A stretch of DNA of 64,000 bases from Sediminimonas qiaohouensis DSM 21189 (GCF_000423645.1 NZ_AUIJ01000004.1:112988-176987); one strand, 5' to 3'. Positions 8,714-18,525 are shown, numbered from the stretch's first letter. The notes: generated by a model from the letters alone, not told the origin. Translations and numbers: made by a program.

Positions 8714-10204
8714 ATGATCTCGCTCTCCGCCTACCGCCAGCAGTGGATTGGCAATGTCCGCGGTGACATCCTTGCCGGCCTTGTCGTCGCGCTTGCCCTG
8801 ATCCCCGAGGCGATCGCATTTTCGATTATCGCCGGCGTTGATCCAAAGGTGGGGCTGTACGCGTCATTTTCGATTGCGGTGCTGGTCGCGATCACTGGTG
8901 GGCGACCGGGAATGATTTCGGCGGCGACGGCAGCGACTGCGGTTCTGATGGTGACATTGGTCAAGGACTATGGCCTGCAATACCTCTTGGCAGCCACCGT
9001 GCTAGCCGGGCTATTGCAGATTGGCGCGGGTCTGCTCAGGCTGGGCTACGTGATGCGGTTCGTATCGCGCTCGGTCATGACGGGGTTCGTCAACGCGTTG
9101 GCGATCCTCATATTCATGGCGCAGCTGCCAGAACTGGACCCTCGCGCCGTGCCGATGCTGACTTATGCGTTGGTCGCGGCTGGATTGGCCATCATATACC
9201 TGTTTCCGCAAATCACCCGCGCGGTGCCGGCCCCCCTGATTGCGATCGTGGCATTGACCGCGGCCGTCATGCTGTTCGGCTGGGATGTGCGAACGGTTGG
9301 CGACATGGGCGAGTTGCCGGACGCATTGCCGGTTTTCCTTCTTCCAGAGGTGCCGCTGACGTTTGACACCCTCAGGATCATCTTCCCCTACTCCGTCGCC
9401 GTTGCCGTTGTGGGCCTTCTGGAAAGCCTGATGACCGAGCAAATCGTGGACGACCTGACCGACACGAACAGTGATCGAAACCAGGAATGCATCGGACAGG
9501 GGATTGCCAACACCGCGACCGGGTTCATCGGCGGCATGGCGGGGTGCGCGATGATTGGCCAATCGATCATCAATATCAAATCCGGCGGGCGGGGGCGGCT
9601 GTCCTCTTTTTCGGCCGGTGCGTTCTTGTTGTTCATGGTTGTTGTTCTTGGTGATCTGGTCGCACAGATCCCGATGGCGGCACTGGTCGCGATCATGATC
9701 ATGGTTTCCATCGGCACGTTTTCATGGTCATCCCTGCGCAATCTGCGTGATCATCCCCGATCAAGCTCGGTGGTTATGCTGGCAACGGTGTTTTTCGTGG
9801 TCTACACCCACAACCTTGCCATTGGCGTGCTGGTCGGTGTTCTTTTGTCGGGAATATTCTTTGCAGGGAAAATCGCACAGCTCTTTGCCGTGAACAGCAC
9901 CATCACTTCGGACGGGCGCCACCGCACTTACCAAGTCGAAGGGCAGCTATTCTTTGCCAGCGCTGAGGACTTCATGAAGGCATTCGACTTTCGTGAAGCC
10001 CTGGAGAAAGTCACCATCGATGTCAGCCGCGCGCACATATGGGACATCTCTTCGGTTGCAGCGCTGGACATGGCCGTGCTCAAGTTCCGCCGCGAGGGCG
10101 CCGAGGTGGATCTTGTAGGTATGAACAGGGCATCCGAGACGATCGTCGACCGCCTCGCCATTCACGACAAACCGGGCGCCATGGACAAGCTGATGGGCCA
10201 TTGA
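8714..10204 (+). CDS. SulP-family anion transporter with C-terminal STAS domain
   Basis: A membrane transporter of 496 residues from ATG 8714; an in-frame ATG at 8678 would give 508, and neither has a clear ribosome site. The N-terminal [20 protein letters not shown] and [19 protein letters not shown] are the SulP signature, followed by about 11-12 helices and [20 protein letters not shown]. The last 100 residues form a STAS domain ([12 protein letters not shown], then [20 protein letters not shown]). SulP proteins move sulfate, bicarbonate or carboxylates; the substrate is not readable. The universal stress protein gene follows 14 bases later, so the two likely form one operon. Confidence 0.9.
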   Translation: MISLSAYRQQWIGNVRGDILAGLVVALALIPEAIAFSIIAGVDPKVGLYASFSIAVLVAITGGRPGMISAATAATAVLMVTLVKDYGLQYLLAATVLAGLLQIGAGLLRLGYVMRFVSRSVMTGFVNALAILIFMAQLPELDPRAVPMLTYALVAAGLAIIYLFPQITRAVPAPLIAIVALTAAVMLFGWDVRTVGDMGELPDALPVFLLPEVPLTFDTLRIIFPYSVAVAVVGLLESLMTEQIVDDLTDTNSDRNQECIGQGIANTATGFIGGMAGCAMIGQSIINIKSGGRGRLSSFSAGAFLLFMVVVLGDLVAQIPMAALVAIMIMVSIGTFSWSSLRNLRDHPRSSSVVMLATVFFVVYTHNLAIGVLVGVLLSGIFFAGKIAQLFAVNSTITSDGRHRTYQVEGQLFFASAEDFMKAFDFREALEKVTIDVSRAHIWDISSVAALDMAVLKFRREGAEVDLVGMNRASETIVDRLAIHDKPGAMDKLMGH

Positions 10205-10218
10205 AGGAGCACGATCCA

Positions 10219-11073
10219 ATGAGCGACAAGATACTGGCCTTGATTGACGGCTCGGCCTATTCCGAAAGCGTCTGCCATCACGCGGCCTGGATCGCGCAGC
10301 GTACGGACGCGGCGATTGAGCTTTACCACGTGCTTGGACGGCGCGAGGCCCAAAGTGCCGGTGACCTAAGCGGGGCAATCAAGTTGGGCGCGCGCAGCAG
10401 GTTGCTGGAGCAACTCAGCACGCTGGACGAACAGCGCGCCAAGCTGGCCCAGGCCCAGGGACGCGCCATTCTCGAGGACGCCAAGGCACTGATCGAGGCA
10501 CAGGGCATAAGCGAAGTCGCGACACGCCTGCGCCACGGCGATATCGTGGAGACCATTGCCGAGAAAGAAGCCGAGGCCCAGATGATCGTCATCGGCAAAC
10601 GCGGAGAGGCCGCGGATTTTGCCAAGCTGCATCTTGGCTCAAACCTCGAACGGATCATCCGCGCCTGTCACAAGCCGGTTTTCGTCGCCTCCCGCGCGTT
10701 TCGTCCGGTGCACCGGGTGCTGATCGCCTTTGACGGCGGCGTATCCGCCATGCAAGCGGTTGATTACGTGGCGCGCGACCCGCTGTTCAGCGACTGCGAC
10801 GTCGTTGTCCTCACGGTCGGGACGCCGTCCGACACGTTGCGGCGGGGCCTTGAGGACGCGCGCGCCACGTTGGCCGCAGGTGACCACGACGCGCAGGCCC
10901 GCATTGTCGAGGGGCAACCCGAGACCGTATTGGGTGAATTCGTCAAGACCGAAAACATGGATATGCTGGTGATGGGCGCCTACGGGCATTCCCGCATCCG
11001 CAGCCTTGTCATCGGGTCCACGACTTCGGAAATGATCCGTACCTGCCTCGTGCCCGTCTTGCTGATGCGGTAA
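10219..11073 (+). CDS. Tandem-domain universal stress protein (UspA family)
   Basis: A 284-residue cytoplasmic protein with two Usp domains in tandem (about 1-155 and 163-284). Domain 2 ends with the ATP-binding pattern VMGAYGHSRIRSLVIGSTTS (G-x2-G-x9-G-S). Domain 1 has the matching but altered IGKRGEAADFAKLHLGSNLE, suggesting that nucleotide binding resides mainly in domain 2. AAGGAG at 10204-10209 overlaps the end of the SulP gene and sets the ATG at 10219. Linkage of Usp proteins to anion transporters is common and suggests regulation of transport during stress (inference). Confidence 0.9.
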   Translation: MSDKILALIDGSAYSESVCHHAAWIAQRTDAAIELYHVLGRREAQSAGDLSGAIKLGARSRLLEQLSTLDEQRAKLAQAQGRAILEDAKALIEAQGISEVATRLRHGDIVETIAEKEAEAQMIVIGKRGEAADFAKLHLGSNLERIIRACHKPVFVASRAFRPVHRVLIAFDGGVSAMQAVDYVARDPLFSDCDVVVLTVGTPSDTLRRGLEDARATLAAGDHDAQARIVEGQPETVLGEFVKTENMDMLVMGAYGHSRIRSLVIGSTTSEMIRTCLVPVLLMR

Positions 11074-11081
11074 CCCCCGCG

Positions 11082-11399
11082 TCAGCTACCCTCGCTGCCG
11101 ACGTTTCGCGCAAACGCGTCACGGAATTCCGCCTGCTTTTCCGGACTTGCCTCGCTCTGGTGCTGCTCTTTCCATTCATCGTAGGGCATGCCGTAGAAAA
11201 TCCTGCGTGCCTCATCCTTGGTCATGGTGATGCCGCGCGCATCGGCCGCTTCCTGGTACCATCGGCTCAGGCAATTGCGGCAGAACCCGGCCAAGTTCAT
11301 CAGATCAATATTCTGAACGTCAGGGCGATCATACATCAGGTGTTGCCGCAACCGGCGAAAGGCGGCCGCCTCCAGTTCCGTTCGAGTCGCGTCGTCCAT
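11082..11399 (-). CDS. DUF1244 family protein
   Basis: A 105-residue protein matching the conserved small family DUF1244: an N-terminal helix with AAAFRRLRQHL, then NIDLMNLAGFCRNCLSRWY with its invariant Cys-x2-Cys, and ARRIFYGMPYDEWKEQHQ near the end. The cysteine pair suggests a metal or redox role, but the function is unknown. A strong ribosome site (GGGAGGG) precedes ATG 11399. It lies directly downstream of the broken N-formylglutamate amidohydrolase gene on the same strand, and was probably its operon partner. Confidence 0.88.
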   Translation of the reverse strand: MDDATRTELEAAAFRRLRQHLMYDRPDVQNIDLMNLAGFCRNCLSRWYQEAADARGITMTKDEARRIFYGMPYDEWKEQHQSEASPEKQAEFRDAFARNVGSEGS

Positions 11400-11417
11400 T
11401 GGTATCCCTCCCTATGT

Positions 11418-11698
11418 TCACAGCCCCGTGCGCACCAGCGCTTTGGCCAGGACCGGCGCCAGGTGATTGGCCCACACCTTTGGGTGCGCGGCATTCTCAA
11501 TCAGGTCATAGCGCGGTTCAACCAGTATGTTGGCCCGCTCCCACTCTCGCCGCCCCGATAGCATAGGCGATGTCGCGCGCCATATCGACATCGGACAGCC
11601 GCTGACGAATAGCGGCGCCATACTGTGGCATGATCGCAAGGCACCAACCATCGCCCGCATCGATCGGCGCCGAACATGTAAAACGGATCTTGTGTCAT
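11418..11698 (-). pseudogene. Decayed N-formylglutamate amidohydrolase
   Basis: Three reading frames together recall one protein. Frame 1 from ATG 11698 gives MTQDPFYMFGADRCGRWLV then PCDHAT, the family start with its RWL-x2-CDHA motif. Frame 2 gives VDMARDIAYAIGAARVG, the next conserved block. Frame 3 gives NILVEPRYDLIENAAHPKVW and ANHLAPVL, the family C-terminus. An intact gene is about 780 bases; only 281 remain, so the middle 450-500 bases, with most catalytic residues, are lost and at least two frameshifts follow. The enzyme would release formate from N-formylglutamate in histidine breakdown. No function is expected. Confidence 0.8.
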
Positions 11699-11847
11699 GG
11701 AAATTCCCAATACTTTTTGCGAGGATTAGGGACAAACCGCGCCGGAATGGAACCATTGCCGAAACAGCGAAAATACGCGATAAGGCCGCCGAGCAGTCGT
11801 TACCGCTAACACTGCGATTGAATGCCGCCGCAACAAGGGATGACGAC

Positions 11848-13293
11848 ATGAGACGCTTTCGAAACGTAAAGATTGTGGCGACGCTTGGCCCGGCCTCGAA
11901 CGACTATGACACGATAAAGATGCTGCATGAAGCTGGCGCAGACGTGTTCCGCCTGAATATGAGCCACGGCGACCACGAAGAGATCCGCGCGCGGCACGAG
12001 ATAATCCGCCGGGTCGAGCAGGACCTGAACAGCACGATCGGCATTCTGGCCGATCTACAAGGGCCCAAGCTGCGCGTGGGGACCTTCGCCAATGACGAGG
12101 AAACACTGGAAGAGGGCGCCACCTTTCGCCTTGATCTGGACCCGGCCGAGGGCACCAATGCGCGCGCTTGCCTGCCGCACCCCGAGATTTTCGCCGCTAT
12201 CGAACCGGGCACACGTGTCCTGATCAACGATGGGAAAATCACCCTCAGGGTCGATAGCTGCGGCCCGGATTTCGCCGATTGCGTCGTGGTCAACGGCGGC
12301 ACGATTTCCAACCGCAAAGGGGTCAACGTGCCCGATGTCGTCCTGCCGCTCGCCGCGCTGTCGGACAAGGATCGCAGTGATCTGGAGTTCGTCTGCGACC
12401 TGGGCGTGGACTGGGTTGCACTCAGCTTTGTACAGCGCCCCGCAGATGTCGAAGAGGCACGCGCGCTGGTGGGAGAGCGCGCAGCGGTTCTGTCCAAGAT
12501 CGAGAAGCCCGCAGCCGTGAAATGCTTTGACGATATCCTCGCGGTCAGTGACGCGATCATGGTGGCACGCGGCGATCTGGGCGTGGAACTGCCTGTGCAA
12601 AACGTGCCGCCAATCCAGAAACGCCTTGTTCGCAAGTGCCGCGCCGCGGCCAAACCCGTGATCGTGGCCACGCAGATGCTGGAATCCATGATCGAATCGC
12701 CGATGCCCACCCGCGCCGAAGTCTCGGATGTGGCCACCGCAATCTACGAAGGCGCCGACGCGGTCATGCTATCGGCCGAGTCCGCGGCAGGGAGCTACCC
12801 TATCGAGGCGGTTACGACGATGGACAACGTCGCCCGCGAAGTCGAGGAAGACACGACCTATCGCGAAGTGATCGAGGCAAGCCGCCGCGCCGATCGCACC
12901 ACCGTCGCCGACGGGATCGTCGCCGCGGCGCGCGAGATTGCCGAAACCACCGAAATCACTGTGATCTGCTGCTTCACTCATTCCGGGACGACCGGGCTAT
13001 TGATCGCGCGCGAACGCCCCCGCGTGCCGATCATCGCGATGACCCCGATACGTAGCACCGCCCGCCGTCTTGCACTGACATGGGGCGTCAATTGCGTGAT
13101 CACCGACGAGCTGGAGCGGTTCAAGCAGGCCGTCGTCAGCGCCGCCCACGCCGCGCGCGAGGGCGGGTATGCCACCGAGGATGATCAGATCCTGGTGATC
13201 GCCGGGGTGCCATTCAACGTACCGGGCACGACGAACATACTACGCGTTGCCCCTTGCGCCGAACGATTGATTTACGCGTCCGATCCGGAGTAG
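11848..13293 (+). CDS. pyk: Pyruvate kinase
   Basis: A 481-residue glycolytic enzyme converting PEP and ADP to pyruvate and ATP. The start is MRRFRNVKIVATLGPASND, the substrate region DVFRLNMSHGD, DLQGPKLRVG, the active-site lysine in SKIEKPAA with MVARGDLGVELP, and MLESMIESPMPTRAEVSDVA. The C-terminal allosteric domain runs from about residue 355. ATG 11848 is chosen because homologues begin here and AAGGGA lies seven bases upstream; the frame stays open further upstream through noncoding sequence. It faces away from the decayed amidohydrolase gene. Confidence 0.97.
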   Translation: MRRFRNVKIVATLGPASNDYDTIKMLHEAGADVFRLNMSHGDHEEIRARHEIIRRVEQDLNSTIGILADLQGPKLRVGTFANDEETLEEGATFRLDLDPAEGTNARACLPHPEIFAAIEPGTRVLINDGKITLRVDSCGPDFADCVVVNGGTISNRKGVNVPDVVLPLAALSDKDRSDLEFVCDLGVDWVALSFVQRPADVEEARALVGERAAVLSKIEKPAAVKCFDDILAVSDAIMVARGDLGVELPVQNVPPIQKRLVRKCRAAAKPVIVATQMLESMIESPMPTRAEVSDVATAIYEGADAVMLSAESAAGSYPIEAVTTMDNVAREVEEDTTYREVIEASRRADRTTVADGIVAAAREIAETTEITVICCFTHSGTTGLLIARERPRVPIIAMTPIRSTARRLALTWGVNCVITDELERFKQAVVSAAHAAREGGYATEDDQILVIAGVPFNVPGTTNILRVAPCAERLIYASDPE

Positions 13294-13328
13294 TCTGGCA
13301 TACCCTCGGCTGTCTGAGGAATGACTCA

Positions 13329-13553
13329 ATGGATAATGATGTCCTTCTTGTCACCGGCCTGATCCTGGCGGTATTCGCGATTACATCCGCGATACGCTCT
13401 TATTCGGATGGAGAAACGCCACGCGGCGCGGCAGTAGTGATGTTGGCCGGGGGCGCAATGGTGGCCTGGGCCCTGTCGCAGAACCCGGGAGGGTACACCG
13501 TTCAGGACATTCCGCGCGCCTTCATTCGGGTTCTGGCCATGATAATCGGCTGA
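13329..13553 (+). CDS. Small predicted membrane protein
   Basis: A 74-residue protein with two hydrophobic segments (about residues 5-21 and 34-50) separated by a short polar turn with GETPRG. GAGGA lies eight bases upstream of the ATG, and the gene starts 35 bases after pyk. I do not recognise a named family. Conserved small membrane proteins occur at this site next to pyruvate kinase in related genomes, but no role can be inferred. It could also belong to the L35-L20 transcript that begins just downstream. Confidence 0.7.
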   Translation: MDNDVLLVTGLILAVFAITSAIRSYSDGETPRGAAVVMLAGGAMVAWALSQNPGGYTVQDIPRAFIRVLAMIIG

Positions 13554-13667
13554 ATTCCCCCTTGTCAGCGCCCCCTACCCGGCGTATACGCCGCACTCGT
13601 CTGCGCGGCCGGCCCGAAGTGGCATGCCGAGTCGCGTAAATCCGAACCGATCTGAGAGGAGACGGAA

Positions 13668-13868
13668 ATGCCCAAGATGAAGACCAAATCGAGCTGCAAG
13701 AAGCGGTTCAAGGTGACGGCCTCCGGTCGCGTCCTTCACGCCCAGGCGGGTAAGCGCCACGGCATGATCAAGCGCACCAAGAAGTTCATCCGCAACGCGC
13801 GCGGAACCACTGTCATGTCGACGGCAGACGAGAAAATCGTCAAGTCGATGATGCCCTACGACCGCTAA
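13668..13868 (+). CDS. rpmI: 50S ribosomal protein L35
   Basis: A 66-residue basic protein beginning [20 protein letters not shown] and containing [19 protein letters not shown], complete and typical for L35 of the large subunit. GAGGAGA lies upstream of the ATG. It opens the conserved rpmI-rplT pair, but infC, often upstream in other bacteria, is not here. A perfect palindrome CGGCGTATACGCCG (13580-13593) lies in the 114-base upstream gap. Confidence 0.98.
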   Translation: MPKMKTKSSCKKRFKVTASGRVLHAQAGKRHGMIKRTKKFIRNARGTTVMSTADEKIVKSMMPYDR

Positions 13869-13880
13869 GGAGGAGCCACA

Positions 13881-14243
13881 ATGTCCCGAGTAAAAGGTGG
13901 AACAGTCACCCACTCCCGCCACAAGAAGGTCGTCAAGGCCGCGTCCGGTTACTATGGCCGCCGCAAGAACACCTTCAAGGTAGCACGTCAGGCCGTAGAC
14001 AAGGCCAACCAATACGCCACGCGCGACCGCAAGAACCGCAAGCGGAATTTCCGCTCGCTGTGGATTCAGCGGATCAACGCCGCCGTGCGCGCCCACGATG
14101 AATCGCTGACCTACTCGCGCTTCATCAACGGCCTGTCGCTCGCCGGTGTCGAGGTGGACCGCAAGGTTCTGGCCGACCTGGCCGTGCACGAGCCCGACGC
14201 ATTCGGCGCGATCGTTGATCAGGCCAAAGCCGCCCTCAACTGA
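13881..14243 (+). CDS. rplT: 50S ribosomal protein L20
   Basis: A 120-residue basic protein starting [19 protein letters not shown] and containing [20 protein letters not shown] and [20 protein letters not shown], the full L20 pattern. It is needed for 50S assembly and in many bacteria represses its own operon by binding the leader. It starts 12 bases after rpmI with AGGAGG before the ATG and is followed by a strong terminator. Confidence 0.98.
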   Translation: MSRVKGGTVTHSRHKKVVKAASGYYGRRKNTFKVARQAVDKANQYATRDRKNRKRNFRSLWIQRINAAVRAHDESLTYSRFINGLSLAGVEVDRKVLADLAVHEPDAFGAIVDQAKAALN

Positions 14244-14270
14244 TCCGGATCGCACCGCCAACGCATTTGA

Positions 14271-14300
14271 CGCGGGTCCCCCGAGGGGCCCGCGTTTTTT
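14271..14300 (+). terminator. Rho-independent terminator after rplT
   Basis: CGCGGGTCCC pairs with GGGGCCCGCG (one G-T pair) around a short loop, and a run of six T follows (14295-14300). It lies 28 bases after the rplT stop and 85 bases before pheS, so it separates the ribosomal pair from pheST or acts as a partial attenuator. Confidence 0.88.
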
Positions 14301-14323
14301 CTTATTTGCGGGCAGTCGCGCCG

Positions 14324-14353
14324 CCCACCCTTGCGCCCTGCGGCGCTTGTGGG
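14324..14353 (+). promoter_or_regulatory. Hairpin in the pheS leader
   Basis: Nested arms CCCAC/GTGGG and GCGCC/GGCGC form a stable stem 31 bases before the pheS start. No T run follows, and no Phe-rich leader peptide is obvious, so a classic attenuator is not shown. It may simply shape the 5' untranslated region. Confidence 0.35.
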
Positions 14354-14384
14354 TAGCAAGCCACGGAACCTGACGGAGTAAGCC

Positions 14385-15458
14385 ATGGACCAGCTGCGGG
14401 ACAAGTACATCACCGCCATAGCCAACGCCGCCGACGAGGCTGCGCTTGAAGATCTGCGCGTGCAGGCGGTTGGCAAGAAAGGTGAGATCAGCCTGAAGAT
14501 GCGGGAACTCGGCCGCATGACGCCAGAGGAACGCCAGACGGCCGGTCCGGCGCTGAACGCGCTCAAGGACGAGATCAACTCGGCGATCGCGGCGAAACGC
14601 GCGGCGTTGGCCGATGCCGCGCTGGATGAACGGCTGCGCGGCGAATGGCTGGATGTCACGCTCCCTGCGCGGCACAAGCGGCGCGGAACCGTGCACCCCG
14701 TCAGCCAGGTCACCGAGGAAGTGACCGCGATCTTCGCCGACATGGGCTTTGCCGTGGCCGAGGGGCCGCGCATCGATACCGACTGGTATAATTTCGACGC
14801 GCTCAACATCCCCTCGCACCACCCCGCGCGCGCCGAGATGGACACCTTCTACATGCACCGCGCAGAAGGTGATGATCGCCCGCCTCACGTCCTGCGAACC
14901 CATACCAGCCCGGTGCAGATCCGCACGATGGAGGCCGAGGGCGCGCCGCTGCGCGTGATCTGCCCCGGCGGCGTTTACCGCGCCGACTATGACCAGACGC
15001 ATACACCGATGTTCCACCAGGTCGAGGGGCTGGCGATCGACCGGGATATCTCGATGGCGAACCTGAAATGGGTGCTTGAAGAATTCTTTGCCGCCTTTTT
15101 CGAGATCGACGGCATCAAGACACGGTTCCGCGCCTCGCACTTCCCCTTCACCGAGCCATCGGCCGAGGTGGATATTCAGTGTTCGTGGGTGGACGGGCAG
15201 TTGCGCATCGGCGAAGGCGACGACTGGATGGAGGTGCTGGGCTCCGGCATGGTCCACCCCAAGGTGCTGCGCGCCGGTGGCATCGACCCCGACGAATGGC
15301 AGGGCTTTGCGTTTGGCATCGGGATCGACCGGCTGGCGATGCTGAAATACGGCATCCCCGATCTGCGCGCGTTCTTCGATTCCGACCTGCGCTGGCTGCG
15401 CCACTACGGCTTTGCCGCGCTGGATGTGCCCACGCTGCACGGGGGGCTGAGCCGGTGA
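14385..15458 (+). CDS. pheS: Phenylalanine--tRNA ligase subunit alpha
   Basis: A 357-residue class II synthetase catalytic subunit. An N-terminal coiled coil (about 1-85) for tRNA binding is followed by the catalytic domain: [35 protein letters not shown], motif 2 around [16 protein letters not shown], and motif 3 [18 protein letters not shown]. It charges tRNA-Phe as an alpha2-beta2 complex with PheT, encoded 112 bases downstream. The ATG follows a GGAG site. Confidence 0.97.
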   Translation: MDQLRDKYITAIANAADEAALEDLRVQAVGKKGEISLKMRELGRMTPEERQTAGPALNALKDEINSAIAAKRAALADAALDERLRGEWLDVTLPARHKRRGTVHPVSQVTEEVTAIFADMGFAVAEGPRIDTDWYNFDALNIPSHHPARAEMDTFYMHRAEGDDRPPHVLRTHTSPVQIRTMEAEGAPLRVICPGGVYRADYDQTHTPMFHQVEGLAIDRDISMANLKWVLEEFFAAFFEIDGIKTRFRASHFPFTEPSAEVDIQCSWVDGQLRIGEGDDWMEVLGSGMVHPKVLRAGGIDPDEWQGFAFGIGIDRLAMLKYGIPDLRAFFDSDLRWLRHYGFAALDVPTLHGGLSR

Positions 15459-15570
15459 ATGCTGTCTTGCTCTTTCAGGGGGCACCCACCCATTTCCGCA
15501 GTCGCTGCGCAACTGGTGCGGCGCATACGGGCTCGTCCGTTTTCATCTGTCCGTCCTCGGAGGCCGCAAT

Positions 15571-17970
15571 ATGAAATTCACCCTCTCCTGGCTGAAGGAT
15601 CACCTCGACACCGAGGCGAGCCTCGATGAAATCACCTATGCCCTGACCGATCTGGGGCTGGAAGTCGAAGGCGTCGAAAACCCTGCCGCGCGGTTGTCCG
15701 AGTTTACCATCGGCAAGGTCGTATCGGCCGAAAAACACCCCGACGCAGACAAGCTGAAGGTTTGCCAGGTGCAGACCGATGCCGGCATGTCGCAGATCAT
15801 CTGCGGCGCCCCGAACGCGCGCGAGGGTATCACCGTGGTGATCGCCAAGCCCGGGGTCCACGTGCCCGGCATCGACACCACAATCGGCGTCGGCAAGATC
15901 CGCGGCGTTGAGAGCCACGGCATGATGGCCTCGGAACGCGAGCTGGAACTCAGCGACGAACACGAAGGCATTATCGAGCTACCCTCGGGCGAGGTGGGTG
16001 AGACGTTCACCGATTGGCTGGCCGCGAACGATCCGGCCAAGGTGGACCCGGTGATTGAAATCGCGATCACCCCCAACCGCCCCGACGCGCTTGGCGTGCG
16101 CGGCATCGCACTGGATCTGGCGGCGCGGGGCCTCGGCACGATGAAACCCGCCCAAACGGCGCATGTCGCAGGCGACGGCCCCTGCCCGATCACCGTGACG
16201 ATTGACGACGACACCCGGCAAGACGGCTGCGAAGTGTTCGCCGGGCGCCTGATCCGGGGTGTGAAGAATGGCCCGTCCCCCCAATGGCTACAGGACCGGC
16301 TGCGCGCCATCGGCCTGCGCCCGATCAGCGCGCTGGTGGATGTGACCAACTTTTTCACCTTCGACCGCAACCGCCCGCTGCATGTGTTTGACGCCGACAA
16401 GGTGCAGGGAAACCTGCGCATTCACCGCACACAAGGCGGTGAGACGCTGACCGGGCTGGACGAAAAGGACTACACCTTCGATGCGGGCCAAGTCGTGATT
16501 TCCGACGACAACGGCATTGAGAGCATCGGCGGCATCATGGGTGGTCTGGCGACCGGCTGCACCGGGGAGACGGTGAACGTGTTCCTTGAGGCGGCCGTGT
16601 GGGAAACCGTGCAGATCGCGATGACCGGCCGCGCGCTCAAGATCAACTCGGACGCGCGCTATCGCAATGAACGCGGCATCGACCCGGCCTTCAACATGGA
16701 GGCGGTCGAACTGGCCACTCAGATGATCATCGACTTGTGCGGCGGCACTGCCTCCGACGTGACCGTTGCCGGCGAAGTGCCCAACGTCTCGCGCAGCTAC
16801 CGCCTTGACCCCGCCCGGGTTCAAAGCCTCGTGGGCATGGAAATCCCCGAAGCGGAGCAGCGCAAGACACTGGAATCGCTGGGATTCAAGCTTGAGGGCG
16901 ACATGGCCTGGGTGCCCTCGTGGCGGCCCGATGTGCAGGGCGAAGCGGACCTTGTCGAAGAGGTGGCGCGCATCGCGTCGCTTACCAGGCTTGAAGGCAA
17001 GCCCCTGCCGCGCGCCACGATCGGCGTGCCCAAACCAATCTTGTCCCCGATGCAAAAGCGCCAACAGGTTGCGCGGCGCACGGCGGCGGCTTTGGGTTAC
17101 AACGAGTGTGTCTCCTACACCTTCATTGACCATACCGCAGCGCAGCTATTTGGTGGCGGCGATGATGCGACCATGCTGGAAAACCCGATCTCTTCGGAGA
17201 TGAGCCACATGCGTCCTGATCTGCTTCCGGGACTGTTGCAGGCCGCCGCGCGCAACCAGGCGCGGGGGCTGAACGATCTGGCGCTGTTCGAGGTCGGCCC
17301 CGCCTTTCATGGCGGCGAGCCGGATGAGCAGCATTTGCAGGTGGCTGGCCTTTTGGTCGGGCGCACCGGCCCGCGCGACGTGCATGGGGCCTCGCGCCCC
17401 GTTGACCTGTTCGATGCCAAGGCCGATGTCGAAGCGCTATTGTCCGCCCTTGGCGCGCCCGCCAAGACGCAAGTGCTGCGCAATGGGCCCGGCTGGTGGC
17501 ATCCGGGACGGCATGGCGCCATCTGCCTTGGACCAAAGAAACAGCTGGCCATTTTCGGCGAAATCAACCCGCGTGTCCTGTCAGAACTGGATGTGAAGGG
17601 GCCCGCCGTGGCGTTTAGCGTCTGGCCTGCTGAAATACCGGCGGCGCGGCGAAAGGCGACAACGCGGCCGGCATTGGAATTGCGCGACCTACAAGCGGTG
17701 GATCGCGATTTTGCCTTTATCGTGGATGCGGACGTCGAGGCGCTGACCCTGGTCAATGCGGCGGCTGGCGCAGACAAGACCCTGATTGAGAACGTCCACG
17801 TTTTCGACGAGTTCATCGGCGGCAGCCTGGGCGAAGGGAAGAAATCCATCGCGATCACAGTGCGCATGCAACCCACTGAAAAGACACTGAAAGAAGCCGA
17901 CATTGAAGCCGTAGGCGCAAAGGTGGTCGAGAAAGTTCAGAAGGCCACCGGCGGCGTGTTGCGCGGCTAA
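15571..17970 (+). CDS. pheT: Phenylalanine--tRNA ligase subunit beta
   Basis: A 799-residue partner of PheS. In order it has the EMAP-like tRNA-binding domain (about 39-150; KVVSAEKHPDADKLKVCQV), the B3/B4 editing region (about 210-390, with GGIMGG), B5 (about 400-475), the catalytic-like core, and the C-terminal anticodon-binding FDX-ACB domain (about 700-799; DRDFAFIVDADVE). The length is normal. The beta subunit removes mischarged Tyr and helps bind the tRNA. The gap from pheS (112 bases) is larger than usual but holds no recognisable gene. Confidence 0.97.
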   Translation: MKFTLSWLKDHLDTEASLDEITYALTDLGLEVEGVENPAARLSEFTIGKVVSAEKHPDADKLKVCQVQTDAGMSQIICGAPNAREGITVVIAKPGVHVPGIDTTIGVGKIRGVESHGMMASERELELSDEHEGIIELPSGEVGETFTDWLAANDPAKVDPVIEIAITPNRPDALGVRGIALDLAARGLGTMKPAQTAHVAGDGPCPITVTIDDDTRQDGCEVFAGRLIRGVKNGPSPQWLQDRLRAIGLRPISALVDVTNFFTFDRNRPLHVFDADKVQGNLRIHRTQGGETLTGLDEKDYTFDAGQVVISDDNGIESIGGIMGGLATGCTGETVNVFLEAAVWETVQIAMTGRALKINSDARYRNERGIDPAFNMEAVELATQMIIDLCGGTASDVTVAGEVPNVSRSYRLDPARVQSLVGMEIPEAEQRKTLESLGFKLEGDMAWVPSWRPDVQGEADLVEEVARIASLTRLEGKPLPRATIGVPKPILSPMQKRQQVARRTAAALGYNECVSYTFIDHTAAQLFGGGDDATMLENPISSEMSHMRPDLLPGLLQAAARNQARGLNDLALFEVGPAFHGGEPDEQHLQVAGLLVGRTGPRDVHGASRPVDLFDAKADVEALLSALGAPAKTQVLRNGPGWWHPGRHGAICLGPKKQLAIFGEINPRVLSELDVKGPAVAFSVWPAEIPAARRKATTRPALELRDLQAVDRDFAFIVDADVEALTLVNAAAGADKTLIENVHVFDEFIGGSLGEGKKSIAITVRMQPTEKTLKEADIEAVGAKVVEKVQKATGGVLRG

Positions 17971-18000
17971 GGCTGGCGAGGTTACGAAAGGGAATTCTTG

Positions 18001-18453
18001 ATGCTCAGGGTATATCTCTCCGGTGAAATCCACACCGATTGGCGCGAACAGATCATTGACGGGGCGAAAGGTCTGGACGTGGCATTCGACGCGCCCGTGA
18101 CCGACCACGCGGCGAGCGATGATTGCGGCGTGGCGATTCTGGGCGCCGAAGCGGACAAGTATTGGCACGACCACAAGGGGGCAATGATCAATGCCATCCG
18201 CACCCGCAAGGGGATTGCCGAGGCCGATGTCGTTGTCGTGCGTTTTGGCGAAAAGTACCGCCAGTGGAACGCCGCCTTTGATGCAGGGCAGGCTGCCGCG
18301 CTTGGCAAGTCATTGATAATACTTCAACAACCCGAGCATGATCACGCCCTGAAAGAGGTGGATGCCGCCGCCTTGGCCGTGGCGCGGGAGCCGCGGGAGG
18401 TGGTCGAGATCCTGCGCTATGTATTGACCGGCGCGCTGCCTGACCAAGGGTGA
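18001..18453 (+). CDS. YtoQ family protein
   Basis: A 150-residue soluble protein. It opens MLRVYLSGEIHTDWREQI and carries SDDCGVAILG, WHDHKGAMINAIRTRKGI and VVVRFGEKYRQWNAAFDAG, the pattern of the YtoQ family, which resembles the nucleoside 2-deoxyribosyltransferase fold. Function is unknown. ATG 18001 is preferred; a TTG three bases earlier is possible. It follows pheT by 30 bases and may be co-transcribed. Confidence 0.87.
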   Translation: MLRVYLSGEIHTDWREQIIDGAKGLDVAFDAPVTDHAASDDCGVAILGAEADKYWHDHKGAMINAIRTRKGIAEADVVVVRFGEKYRQWNAAFDAGQAAALGKSLIILQQPEHDHALKEVDAAALAVAREPREVVEILRYVLTGALPDQG

Positions 18454-18462
18454 TTCGCAGTT

Positions 18463-18525
18463 GGGGGCGCTGCCCCCGCCGCGCGTGCCGCGCGGCCCCC
18501 CGGGATATTTAGGGCCAGAAGGAAC
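18463..18525. repeat. REP-like double hairpin plus conserved tail
   Basis: Two back-to-back hairpins, GGGGGC-GCT-GCCCCC (18463-18477) and CCGCGCG-TGC-CGCGCGG (18479-18495), are followed by a 23-base tail at 18503-18525 that begins GGATAT and contains GGGCCAGAAG. The same tail recurs at 22969-22991 with 19 of 23 bases identical. Both lie shortly after a stop codon. Elements of this kind are common between genes in Rhodobacteraceae; a role in transcript ending or mRNA stability is inferred. Confidence 0.6.

Noticed and set aside
11527..11847. N-terminal extension of pyruvate kinase by 107 codons
   Set aside because: It covers the decayed amidohydrolase and promoter DNA; homologues start at MRRFRNVKIV, and AAGGGA is placed for ATG 11848.
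13580..13593. Palindrome CGGCGTATACGCCG before rpmI as an operator
   Set aside because: It is symmetric but has no loop or partner, and L20-type control uses RNA structures; position alone is too weak for a feature.
13575..15512. Long open frame (about 645 codons) antisense to rpmI, rplT and pheS
   Set aside because: It lies opposite three certain genes; its His/Arg/Gly-rich translation has no domain, and such antisense frames are common in GC-rich DNA.
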